The notes under the pieces: model-generated
What the model saw: the letters and a program-made list of their open reading frames with translations, nothing else
Database searches by the model: none
What the model was told of the DNA's origin: nothing
Program-made: the position numbers and the translations under genes
Part shown: piece after piece, positions 1 to 8,526 of the stretch
How positions within the stretch are numbered: the stretch's first letter is position 1
How the letters are laid out: each line of letters begins with the position of its first letter
Assembly (NCBI GenBank): GCA_903923815.1
Contig: CAIXZC010000111.1
Span: forward strand, 1-34,022
Origin: an uncultured Myxococcales bacterium
GTDB lineage: Bacteria; Myxococcota_A; UBA9042; CAIXZC01
Reading direction: 5' to 3'
Length of the DNA stretch: 34,022 nucleotides

Positions 1-135
1 ATTCCACCACCTGCCGTCAGCCAGCACCGGGATGGAGCACGTCTTCGCCGGGACGGCGAAGAGGCGCTGCGTCCCGAAACCACTTTCGTTGGCCAACACA
101 GCCCGTTCCGTGACGCCGTTTCGTACCACATCGCC

Positions 136-171
136 GGCCGGATCCGCTTACTTCGTGCGCGGCTTGGACGG
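136..171 (+). repeat. 36-bp exact repeat, copy 1 (intergenic); inverted copy at 32908-32943
   Basis: GGCCGGATCCGCTTACTTCGTGCGCGGCTTGGACGG occurs here on + and at 32908-32943 on -. Confidence 0.95.
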
Positions 172-205
172 GAATGGCCCGTGGCAAATGCTTGGTTCGC
201 GGTGC

Positions 206-233
206 TTGACAGGTTCCAATCTATGGCGATAGT
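206..233 (+). promoter_or_regulatory. candidate sigma70-type promoter for the V-ATPase operon
   Basis: TTGACA (206-211), 16-bp spacer, GATAGT (228-233); about 40 bp upstream of the first ATG at 274. Confidence 0.5.
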
Positions 234-273
234 TTCAGCCCCGACATACCAAGATCTGCTGACAGGACTCACC

Positions 274-891
274 ATGGCCGAGGAACTTCAGGGACTACTC
301 AATCGCATCAAGGAAGAGGGCATCTCCAAGGCGGAGACCGAAGGGGCTGCGCTGCTGGCCAAGGCCCGGACCGAGGCGGCGGCCATCGTGGCCCAGGCCA
401 AGGCCGAGGCTGCGGGCCTGCGGGCTGCTGCTTTGAAGGACTCGGCGCTGGCCAAGGAGAAGGGCGAGGCGGCCCTGCGGCAGGCGGCTCGGGACGTGCT
501 TATCGGGCTGCGCAAGAGCATCGACGGCGAGCTGACCCGCACCGTGGGCCTGGCCGTGGACGCGGCCCTGTCGCCGGACGTGCTGGTGGGCATCCTGGAT
601 CATCTGGTCGCGGCCTTCGCCCAGCGGGGCGGTCGCGTGGAGGGCCTGGACGTGCTGCTGGGCGCCGAGGACCAGAAGAAGCTGGAGGCCCTGGTGCTGG
701 CCCGCTTCAAGGATCGCTTGAAGGCCGGCGTGACGCTGAAGGCCGTGCCCGAGATCACTGGTGGCATCAAGGTGGCCGCCAAGGGCGACAGCCTGTACTT
801 CGACTTCACCGCGGGGGCCATCACCGAGAGCCTGTGTGCCTTTGTGAATCCCCGCATCGCGGCGCTCATCCGCGAGGGTGGGGAGAAGTAG
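274..891 (+). CDS. ntpE: V-type ATP synthase subunit E
   Basis: First gene of a V-ATPase operon. Ala/Lys/Glu-rich coiled N-terminus (MAEELQGLLNRIKEEGISKAETEGAALLAKARTEAAAIVAQAKAEA) typical of the E stalk subunit. Start moved to the internal ATG at 274. Confidence 0.85.
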   Translation: MAEELQGLLNRIKEEGISKAETEGAALLAKARTEAAAIVAQAKAEAAGLRAAALKDSALAKEKGEAALRQAARDVLIGLRKSIDGELTRTVGLAVDAALSPDVLVGILDHLVAAFAQRGGRVEGLDVLLGAEDQKKLEALVLARFKDRLKAGVTLKAVPEITGGIKVAAKGDSLYFDFTAGAITESLCAFVNPRIAALIREGGEK

Positions 892-895
892 GCGC

Positions 896-1441
896 ATGGG
901 GCCCATCTTCCACTATCTGGTGGCCACCCTGCCGTCCCTGCGGCTGGGTGAGGCCCTGCCCATTCGCAGCGAGGATTTCCTGGAGGTCTGCGGCCGCTAC
1001 CTGGAGCCGGAGCAACAGGAGACCCTGGTGGGCGCGGCGCTGCTGCCGGCCCCCCAAGCCCCCCACGAAGCCCTGCAAAGCTGGTACGACTTTGAGACGG
1101 ACCTTCGCAACCACCTGGCCCGGGCCCGCGCGGCGCGGCGCAAGGTGGACGCCGAGCCCTTCCTGCGCCCCGAGGGGGATCTGTCTGCGGACATGGAGCG
1201 GGCCGTGGGCGAGGCCCTGGACCAGGCCAACCCGGAGGACGGCGAACGCCGCCTGGACGAGCTGCGCTGGAGATTTCTGGAAAACCTGACGGTGGGGCAC
1301 CCCGCCGACATGACGAACCTGCTGGCCTACCGGCTGCAATTGCTGCTGGCCGAGAAGTGGGTGGACCTGGACGCCGACCAGGGCCTCGCCCGACTGGAGC
1401 AGCAGGCCAATGTGCTGAGGTCGGCCCTGAAGCTGGAGTGA
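896..1441 (+). CDS. DUF2764-like V-ATPase operon protein
   Basis: MGPIFHYLVATLPSLRLGEALPIRSEDFLE...; sits between E and A, as DUF2764 proteins do in bacterial V-ATPase operons. Confidence 0.75.
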   Translation: MGPIFHYLVATLPSLRLGEALPIRSEDFLEVCGRYLEPEQQETLVGAALLPAPQAPHEALQSWYDFETDLRNHLARARAARRKVDAEPFLRPEGDLSADMERAVGEALDQANPEDGERRLDELRWRFLENLTVGHPADMTNLLAYRLQLLLAEKWVDLDADQGLARLEQQANVLRSALKLE

Positions 1442-1447
1442 CACAGG

Positions 1448-3181
1448 ATGGAGACCGAGAAGACTGGCAAGGTGGTGGGGGTCAACGGGAACATGGTGAC
1501 CGTGGCCTTTGAGCACCAGGTGACCCAGAACGAAGTGGCCTATGTGCGGGTGGGCGAGCAGCGCCTCAAGTCGGAGGTCATCCGCGTGCGCGGGCGCAAG
1601 GCCGACATGCAGGTCTTCGAGGACACCAAGGGCATCCGCGTGGGTGACCAGGTGGAGTTCTCGGGGGACCTGCTCTCGGTGGAGCTGGGCCCGGGCCTGC
1701 TGACGGCGGTGTACGACGGCCTGCAGAACCCCCTGAACGAGCTGGCCGAGAAGGCGGGCTTCTTCCTGAAGCGGGGTCTGTACCTGAAGGCCCTGGACCG
1801 GGCGCGCAAGTGGAAGTTCACGCCCACGGCGAAGGTCGGCCAGACGGTGGAGGCGGGGGTGGCCCTGGGCTGGGTGCCGGAGGGCATCTTCCAGCACCAG
1901 ATCATGGTGCCCTTCACCTTCCGTGGCGCCTGGGAGGTCCAGTGGGTCCTGGAGGGCGGCGAGCACACGGTGGACACCGTGGTGGCGCGGCTGGTCCAGG
2001 GGCGGGAGGTGCGTGAGGTAAGCATGGTCCAGGTCTGGCCCGTGAAGATCCCCATCACGGCCTACGCCGAGCGCCTGCTGCCCACCGAACCCCTGGTGAC
2101 CCAGCAGCGCATCATTGACAGCTTCTTCCCCGTGGCCCGGGGCGGCACCTTCTGCGTGCCCGGACCCTTTGGCGCCGGCAAGACGGTGCTGCAGCACGCC
2201 CTGGCCCAGTACAGCGAGACCGACGTGGTGGTGGTGGCGGCCTGCGGCGAGCGCGCCGGCGAAGTGGTGGAGGTGCTGCGCGAGTTCCCCCACCTGAAGG
2301 ACCCCCGCACGGGCGGCACCCTGGCGGACCGCACCATCATCATCTGCAATACCAGCTCCATGCCCGTGGCGGCCCGCGAGGCCAGCGTCTACACGGCCGT
2401 GACCCTGGCCGAGTACTACCGTCAGATGGGCCTCCACGTGATGCTCCTGGCGGACAGCACCAGCCGTTGGGCCCAGGCCGCCCGCGAGATGTCCGGGCGC
2501 CTTGAGGAGATCCCCGGCGAGGAGGCCTTCCCCGCCTACCTGGAAAGCCTCATCGCCCAGTTCTACGAGCGCGCTGGCGTGGTGCGCCTGAAGGACGGCC
2601 GCGGCGGGTCCGTGACCATTGGTGGCACCGTCAGCCCCGCCGGTGGCAACTTCGAAGAGCCCGTGACCCAGGGCACGCTGAAGGTGGTGGGCTGCTTCCT
2701 GGGCCTGTCCCGCGAACGCAGCGACGCCCGGCGCTACCCGGCCATCCATCCTCTGGACTCCTGGAGCAAATACGGCGGCATCATCGACGCGGGCCTCATG
2801 CGCGAGGCCAAGCGCGTGCTGCGGGCCGGCAACGAGGTGGCCCAGATGATGAAGGTGGTGGGCGAGGAGGGCGTCTCCACGGACGACTTCGTGGTCTACA
2901 TGAAGGCCGAGTTTGTGGACGCCGTGTACCTGCAGCAGAACACCTTCGACGAGGTGGACGGCGCCAGCGGCAAGGACCGCCAGGTGCACGCCTTCCAGCA
3001 GGTGGGCCAGGTGCTGGCCGCCAACCTGCGCTTCAGAAACAAGGAAGACACGCGGACCTTCTTCCAGGGGCTGCGGCAGAAGTTCATCGACTGGAACTAC
3101 GCCCGCCAGGGCAGCGACGAGTTCGTCCGCCTGGAGGGTGCCATCAACAACGACTTGCGGGAACGGACTGTGCAGCCATGA
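1448..3181 (+). CDS. ntpA: V-type ATP synthase subunit A (catalytic)
   Basis: Walker [40 protein letters not shown], 577 aa. Confidence 0.97.
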   Translation: METEKTGKVVGVNGNMVTVAFEHQVTQNEVAYVRVGEQRLKSEVIRVRGRKADMQVFEDTKGIRVGDQVEFSGDLLSVELGPGLLTAVYDGLQNPLNELAEKAGFFLKRGLYLKALDRARKWKFTPTAKVGQTVEAGVALGWVPEGIFQHQIMVPFTFRGAWEVQWVLEGGEHTVDTVVARLVQGREVREVSMVQVWPVKIPITAYAERLLPTEPLVTQQRIIDSFFPVARGGTFCVPGPFGAGKTVLQHALAQYSETDVVVVAACGERAGEVVEVLREFPHLKDPRTGGTLADRTIIICNTSSMPVAAREASVYTAVTLAEYYRQMGLHVMLLADSTSRWAQAAREMSGRLEEIPGEEAFPAYLESLIAQFYERAGVVRLKDGRGGSVTIGGTVSPAGGNFEEPVTQGTLKVVGCFLGLSRERSDARRYPAIHPLDSWSKYGGIIDAGLMREAKRVLRAGNEVAQMMKVVGEEGVSTDDFVVYMKAEFVDAVYLQQNTFDEVDGASGKDRQVHAFQQVGQVLAANLRFRNKEDTRTFFQGLRQKFIDWNYARQGSDEFVRLEGAINNDLRERTVQP

Positions 3182-4476
3182 GGAAGGTCTACCAGAGAAT
3201 CACCCGCATTGCGGGCAACGTCATCACCGTGGAAGCCGAGGACGTGTTCAGCGGCGAGCTGGCCGAAGTGACCAGCCAGCGCGGCGTGTCCCTGGCCCAG
3301 GTCATCCGCATCGACGGCCTGAACGTGTCGTTGCAGGTCTTCGCGGGCAGCCGCGGCGTATCCACCGGCGACCAGGTGCGCTTCCTGGGGCGGCAGATGC
3401 AGGTGTCCACGTCGGAGAACCTGTTGGGCCGCATCTTCAACGGCAGCGCCCAGCCCCGGGACAACGGCCCCGAGCTGTCGGAGGCCCTGGTGGATGTGGG
3501 CGGCCCCTCGGTGAACCCCGCCAAGCGCATCATCCCGCGCCACATGGTGCGCACGGGCATCCCCATGATTGACGTGTTCAACACGTTGGTGGAGTCCCAG
3601 AAGCTGCCCATCTTCTCCATCGCCGGCGAGCCCTACAACCTGCTGCTGGCGCGCATCGCCATGCAGGCCGAGGTGGACGTCATCATCCTGGGTGGCATGG
3701 GCCTGAAGTACGACGACTACCTGTTCTTCCGCAACACGCTGGACGAGCACGGGGCCCTCAGCCGCAGCGTGCTGTTCATCCACACCGCCTCGGACCCCAC
3801 GGTGGAGTGCCTGATGGTGCCGGACATGGCCCTGGCCGTGGCCGAATCCTACGCCGTGGCGGGCAAGAAGGTGCTGGTGCTGCTGACGGACATGACCAAC
3901 TTCGCGGACGCCCTCAAGGAGGTGGCCATCACGATGGAGCAGATTCCGTCGAATCGTGGCTACCCGGGGGACCTGTACAGCCAGCTTGCGGCCCGCTACG
4001 AGAAGGCCGTGGACTTCGAGGGCGCGGGCTCCATCACCATCCTGGCGGTGACCACCATGCCCGGCGACGACGTCACCCACCCGGTGCCGGACAACACGGG
4101 CTACATCACCGAGGGTCAGTTCTACCTGAAGAACGGGCGCATCGAGCCCTTTGGTTCGCTGTCGCGGCTGAAGCAGTTGGTGAACGGCAAGACCCGGGCG
4201 GACCACCGCGCCATCATGGACACCATGATCCGGCTGTACGCGGACTACAAGTCCTCCCTGGAGAAGCAGTCCATGGGCTTCCGCATGAGCCCCTGGGACC
4301 AGAAGCTGCTGAAGTACGGCACGCTGTTCGAGCAGCGCATGATGGACCTGTCCGTGAACATTCCCCTGGAGGAGGCGCTGGACCTTGGGTGGAAGACCCT
4401 GGCCGAGTGCCTGGAGCCCCAGGACACGGGCATCAAGACGGACCTGGTGAAGCAGTTCTGGCCGACGGGGAAGTAG
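3178..4476 (+). CDS. ntpB: V-type ATP synthase subunit B
   Basis: [25 protein letters not shown], regulatory-subunit architecture, ATGA overlap with the A gene. Confidence 0.97.
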   Translation: MRKVYQRITRIAGNVITVEAEDVFSGELAEVTSQRGVSLAQVIRIDGLNVSLQVFAGSRGVSTGDQVRFLGRQMQVSTSENLLGRIFNGSAQPRDNGPELSEALVDVGGPSVNPAKRIIPRHMVRTGIPMIDVFNTLVESQKLPIFSIAGEPYNLLLARIAMQAEVDVIILGGMGLKYDDYLFFRNTLDEHGALSRSVLFIHTASDPTVECLMVPDMALAVAESYAVAGKKVLVLLTDMTNFADALKEVAITMEQIPSNRGYPGDLYSQLAARYEKAVDFEGAGSITILAVTTMPGDDVTHPVPDNTGYITEGQFYLKNGRIEPFGSLSRLKQLVNGKTRADHRAIMDTMIRLYADYKSSLEKQSMGFRMSPWDQKLLKYGTLFEQRMMDLSVNIPLEEALDLGWKTLAECLEPQDTGIKTDLVKQFWPTGK

Positions 4477-4480
4477 GGGC

Positions 4481-5101
4481 ATGGCGACCATCAAACTGAC
4501 CAAGACGGAGCTGAAAAAGCAACGGGACGCGTTGAAGCAGTTCCGGCGCTACCTGCCCACCTTGCAGCTCAAGAAGCAGCAGCTGCAGATGGAGGTCCAG
4601 CACGCCCGCGATGCCCGCGCCCAACTGGAGCAGGAGCGCACAGAGTTCACGGGGCGGCTGGGGCGCTGGTCCAGGCTGCTGGGACGGCCCGAGTTCGCGT
4701 CCCTGGAGCACAGCCTTCGGCCCGGGCGCCTGGAGACCTCCGTGCGCAACGTGGCGGGCGTGGACGTGCCCGTGTTCGTCAGCCTGTCGTTTGACGAGGA
4801 CCTGCCCGACCTGTTCACCACGCCTCTGTGGCTGGACGCCGCCTCGGACGCCCTGCGCAAGCTGCTGGAGCTGCGCCTTCGGGACGAGATCCTGCAGCAG
4901 CAGCAGCAGCGCCTGGAGGACGAGCTTCGCACCACGACCCAGCGCGTGAACCTGTTCGAGAAGGTGAAGATTCCCCAGTGCCGCGAGCACATCCGCGTCA
5001 TCGGCATCTACCTGGGCGACCAGCAGACCGCGGCGGTGGGCCGCAGCAAGATCGCCAAGCGCAAGTTCGAGGGCACCGAGCCCCAGCAGGGGGTGGCCTG
5101 A
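4481..5101 (+). CDS. ntpD: V-type ATP synthase subunit D
   Basis: Coiled-coil protein of 206 aa (KLTKTELKKQRDALKQFRRYLPTLQLKKQQLQME) in the expected operon position. Confidence 0.92.
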   Translation: MATIKLTKTELKKQRDALKQFRRYLPTLQLKKQQLQMEVQHARDARAQLEQERTEFTGRLGRWSRLLGRPEFASLEHSLRPGRLETSVRNVAGVDVPVFVSLSFDEDLPDLFTTPLWLDAASDALRKLLELRLRDEILQQQQQRLEDELRTTTQRVNLFEKVKIPQCREHIRVIGIYLGDQQTAAVGRSKIAKRKFEGTEPQQGVA

Positions 5102-6903
5102 TGATTGAGAAGATGAAGACCCTGTCCCTGGTGTGCCTGCAACAGGACCGTGAGGCCACCTTGCAGGCCCTGCGGGACCTGGAGATCGTCCAGGTGAAGC
5201 CCGGGGACTTTGCGGCCTCCGAGACCCTGGCCGAGGTGCAACGGCGCGGCGAGAACGTCCAGCGCCTGCTGAACCTGCTGGCGGGGGTGACCAGGGCCAA
5301 GGCGGAGACGGGGCTGTTCAATGGGCTGGAGGGTGAGGCGCTGTTCGAGCGCGTCCAGGAGCTGTCCACCCAGACCACGCGCTGCAGCGACGAGCAGGAC
5401 ACCCTGGCCCGGGAAGAGGAACAACTGGCCCCCTGGGGCGACTTCGACCAGCAGGATCTGGCGGCGCTGAAGGCCAAGGGGCTGGACGTGCGCCTGTGCA
5501 TGACCCTGGGTGGTCGCCTGCCCGAGTTGCCCGCCCATGCGGCCCTGCAGGAGGTACGCCGGGAGAAGGACCAGGTCTGGTATCTGGTGCTGTCCTCCCA
5601 GCCCCTGGAGCTGCCCCTCCCCGAGGTGGTCCTGCCCCAGGGAAAGACCCTGGAGGGGGTGCGGCTGGCCCGTGCGGAGGGGCGCAAACGCCTGGACCTG
5701 TTGCAAGCCCAGCTTGCCGAGGCCGCCCTGGTGGTGGACCGCCTGACGGACCACCGGCTGGGCCTTTCCGAGCGCGAAGAGTTCCTGACCAACCTGGAGG
5801 GTATGGGGGCTGCGGGGGAGCTGGCCTGGCTGCAGGGTTACTGCCCCGCCAAGGCCGTGGACGCCCTGAAGCTTGCGGCCCTGAGCCGGGGCTGGGCGCT
5901 GCTGCTGGAGGACCCCGCGGAGGATGACGGGGGCGTGCCCACCCTGATCACGGTGCCCAAGTGGCTGCAACTGTCCAAGCCCCTCTTTGACTTCATCGGC
6001 ATCGCCCCCGGCTACCGGGAGTTCGACATCAGCGCCTGGTTCCTGATCTTCTTCGCCATCTTCTTCTCCATCATCGTGGGGGACGCGGGCTACGGCACCA
6101 TCATGACGGGGCTGGTCCTGTGGTTCCGCCGCAAGGCCGAGGGCAAGGCCCGGGTTGCCTACAACCTCATGCTGCTGCTGAGCGTCTGCACCATCGGCTG
6201 GGGCTTCATCACGGGCAACTACTTCGGCACCCCCAGGGAGACCTGGCCCACGCTCATGCAGGGCATCCCCTGGTTCTGGGAAGACCGCAACATCCAATAC
6301 CTGTGCTTTGGCATCGGCGCGGTGCACCTGACCATCGCCCACGCCATCAAGGTGTCCTCCATCATCAACAGCCGGGTGGCCCTGGCGGAGCTTGGCTGGA
6401 CGGTCATCATCTGGGGCAACTTCTTCCTGGGCAGCTCCCTGGTCACCAACCGCCCCATGCCCTCCTGGATCGCCTGGCAGTACGGCGTGGGCATGGTGCT
6501 GGTGGCGCTGTTCACCTCCGGGGCTCGCAATCCTCTGAAGGTCTTCGGATTGGGCCTGGGCGCGCTGGCGGGTGGCCTGGTCAACAGCTTCGTGGACGTG
6601 CTGTCCTACATCCGCCTCTTCGCCGTGGGCATGTCCGGGTACTACATGGCCAAGAGCTTCAACGACATGTGCTACAACATGTTCTCCGGGGCCGAGGGCA
6701 TCGCCTGGGTGGCCCTGTTCTTGTTGGCCGCGGTCATCATCGTCATGGGGCACATGCTGAACCTTGCGCTCAGCGGTTTGGGGGTGCTGGTCCACGGCAT
6801 CCGATTGAATACCTTGGAGTTCTCTGGTCATGTCGGTCTGGAGTGGGCGGGGACGCCCTTCCGGGCCTTTGCGCGGCGGCTCAAGCCGGGTCAGCCGAAC
6901 TGA
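5101..6903 (+). CDS. ntpI: V-type ATP synthase subunit I
   Basis: MIEKMKTLSLVCLQQDREATLQALRDLEIVQV N-terminus; multi-TM C-terminus with VGDAGYGTIM and LSYIRLFAVGMSGYYMA. TGATG overlap with D. Confidence 0.95.
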   Translation: MIEKMKTLSLVCLQQDREATLQALRDLEIVQVKPGDFAASETLAEVQRRGENVQRLLNLLAGVTRAKAETGLFNGLEGEALFERVQELSTQTTRCSDEQDTLAREEEQLAPWGDFDQQDLAALKAKGLDVRLCMTLGGRLPELPAHAALQEVRREKDQVWYLVLSSQPLELPLPEVVLPQGKTLEGVRLARAEGRKRLDLLQAQLAEAALVVDRLTDHRLGLSEREEFLTNLEGMGAAGELAWLQGYCPAKAVDALKLAALSRGWALLLEDPAEDDGGVPTLITVPKWLQLSKPLFDFIGIAPGYREFDISAWFLIFFAIFFSIIVGDAGYGTIMTGLVLWFRRKAEGKARVAYNLMLLLSVCTIGWGFITGNYFGTPRETWPTLMQGIPWFWEDRNIQYLCFGIGAVHLTIAHAIKVSSIINSRVALAELGWTVIIWGNFFLGSSLVTNRPMPSWIAWQYGVGMVLVALFTSGARNPLKVFGLGLGALAGGLVNSFVDVLSYIRLFAVGMSGYYMAKSFNDMCYNMFSGAEGIAWVALFLLAAVIIVMGHMLNLALSGLGVLVHGIRLNTLEFSGHVGLEWAGTPFRAFARRLKPGQPN

Positions 6904-6943
6904 TTTTTTCCGGATCTAGGCTGGTATTTGGAGGTAAGGAACC

Positions 6944-7405
6944 ATGATTGAACAAGCTGTTGTGTTGGGCCCCGTTCTTGCCAAGATCGGCGCTGTGGCG
7001 TGCATGACCCTGTCGGCTTTGGGCAGCTCCCTGGGTGCCGGCGCGGGTGGTTCGGGGGCCGTGGGGGCCTGGAAGAAGTGCCTGGTCCAGAAGAAGCCGG
7101 CGCCCTTCCAGTTGCTGGTCTTCGCGGGGGCCCCCCTGTCCCAGACCATCTACGGCATGATCCTCATGTTCCTCATCTACGGGAAGGCCGAGACCGCCGG
7201 CGCCAACGGCCTGCTGTACCTGTGGGCGGGGCTCTTCGGGGGCCTGGCCATGGGCGTGTCCGCCTGGATGCAGGGCAAGGCCGCCGCGGTGGCCTGCGAC
7301 TCCTTCGCCGAGACGGGCAAGGGCTTCACCAACGACCTCATGATCCTGGGCATCATCGAGACCTGCGCCCTGTTCATCATGGCCTTCCTGATCTCCGTGC
7401 TGTAG
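6944..7405 (+). CDS. ntpK: V-type ATP synthase subunit K (rotor ring)
   Basis: 153 aa, four predicted TM helices; APLSQTIYGM, AWMQGKAAAV and GIIETCALFI proteolipid motifs. Confidence 0.92.
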   Translation: MIEQAVVLGPVLAKIGAVACMTLSALGSSLGAGAGGSGAVGAWKKCLVQKKPAPFQLLVFAGAPLSQTIYGMILMFLIYGKAETAGANGLLYLWAGLFGGLAMGVSAWMQGKAAAVACDSFAETGKGFTNDLMILGIIETCALFIMAFLISVL

Positions 7406-7434
7406 GACTGACGTCGAACCTCGGGCCCGCTCCT

Positions 7435-8379
7435 TCACAGTCGCGGTTCGGACATGATCCACAATGGGACCTTGTCGCGGAACCCCAGGGCCGGGCGCTT
7501 GGGGCCCTCCTGCACGAAGATCCTGGCGGTGGTGGCCCGGCGCAGCATGGGCCGATCGCCCAGGGAGTTGCCCGCGGCCAACAACACCTCCGCCCCTTCC
7601 AGGCCCTGCTGCCGAAGATACCAGTCAATCCAGGCGTTTTTGCCCTCGCCGTAGGGGATGCAGGGGTTGGGCGCGTCGCCCCCCGGGTGGGCCAGGGTGC
7701 CGTCGGGGTTGCAGCGCAGGCCCAGCACCGCGTCCGCCTGGAGGCCGAACCAGTTCAGCCCCTCCTCCACCAGGGCCTGGGGTGAGGCGCTGACCACGAT
7801 GACCTTGAGCTTCAGCAGGCGCGCCACCAGGAACATCTCGGCCAGGGGCTTCACCAGGGCGATGTGCAGCCCCAGCCGCTGGCCCCCGGGCATGGGCTGG
7901 TGCCCCCTGGCCAGGATTCCTTCCCGCAGCATGGTGCGCAGCTCTCGGCGCAGTTGGGAAGGTGCCGCCGAGGCCAGCAGGGGCCCAAGAATGGCGTAGG
8001 AGGGCTGGAAGTGGTTGGTCTGCCAGGGCAGGAAGGCGCTCTGCCCTTCCGGGGTAACGCCGTCGCCGTAGTAGGCCGTCAGTTGTTCCATCCACAGGTC
8101 CTGGTCGCCGTGTTGGGAGCCATCCACCAGCCGCTCCAACAGGGTCGCGCCGGCCGGCGTCAGCCAGGGCAGACACTGGGCCAGGGGCGCCTGGGGCATG
8201 GCCAGAAGGCCCGCCCTGGCGGCGTGGAAGAACAGAAGATCGCCGGTGTCCGTGCCCACCAGGGTTCCGTCCCAGTCGAACAGCGCCAGGGGATGGCGCG
8301 GCCTGCTGGGCGCCTTCAAGCGGGCCGTCAGGGCCTCCAATATCGCCACCCGGTTGAAGGGAAGGGGCGCCATCGGCAC
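7435..8379 (-). CDS. HAD-superfamily phosphatase
   Basis: LFDWDGTLVGTDTGDLLFF (DxDGT motif), KLKVIVVSASPQALVEE, LAAGNSLGDRPML. Confidence 0.85.
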   Translation of the reverse strand: MPMAPLPFNRVAILEALTARLKAPSRPRHPLALFDWDGTLVGTDTGDLLFFHAARAGLLAMPQAPLAQCLPWLTPAGATLLERLVDGSQHGDQDLWMEQLTAYYGDGVTPEGQSAFLPWQTNHFQPSYAILGPLLASAAPSQLRRELRTMLREGILARGHQPMPGGQRLGLHIALVKPLAEMFLVARLLKLKVIVVSASPQALVEEGLNWFGLQADAVLGLRCNPDGTLAHPGGDAPNPCIPYGEGKNAWIDWYLRQQGLEGAEVLLAAGNSLGDRPMLRRATTARIFVQEGPKRPALGFRDKVPLWIMSEPRL

Positions 8380-8430
8380 CTCCTGGATGCAATTCCGTCA
8401 GGGGACGAAGGATTGCACCACAGGCAGGGT

Positions 8431-8460
8431 TTGACAAGGGGCGCAGCCCGGGACTAGAGT
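8431..8460 (+). promoter_or_regulatory. candidate sigma70-type promoter for the PAS membrane protein
   Basis: TTGACA (8431-8436), 18-bp spacer, TAGAGT (8455-8460). Confidence 0.5.
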
Positions 8461-8526
8461 CCGGCCATTCAATGAGCGGTGCCACGCATCCGTCGCCCCC
8501 GTGGGGCTGGCGGGGAAGGGGTTCGC

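Noticed and set aside
32-232. 66-aa ORF at the left end
   Set aside because: No domain, and includes the promoter-like TTGACA and the 36-bp repeat; more likely intergenic.
866-2989. 707-aa minus-strand ORF antisense to V-ATPase genes (and similar long mirror ORFs at 3097-4503, 5008-6831, 8782-10578, 13403-15181)
   Set aside because: High-GC antisense mirror ORFs opposite well-supported genes; low-complexity His/Gly/Leu-rich translations with no recognisable domains.
4893-4912. CAG-rich run in V-ATPase subunit D (QQQQQ)
   Set aside because: Short Gln run in a coiled coil; compatible with normal D-subunit composition.
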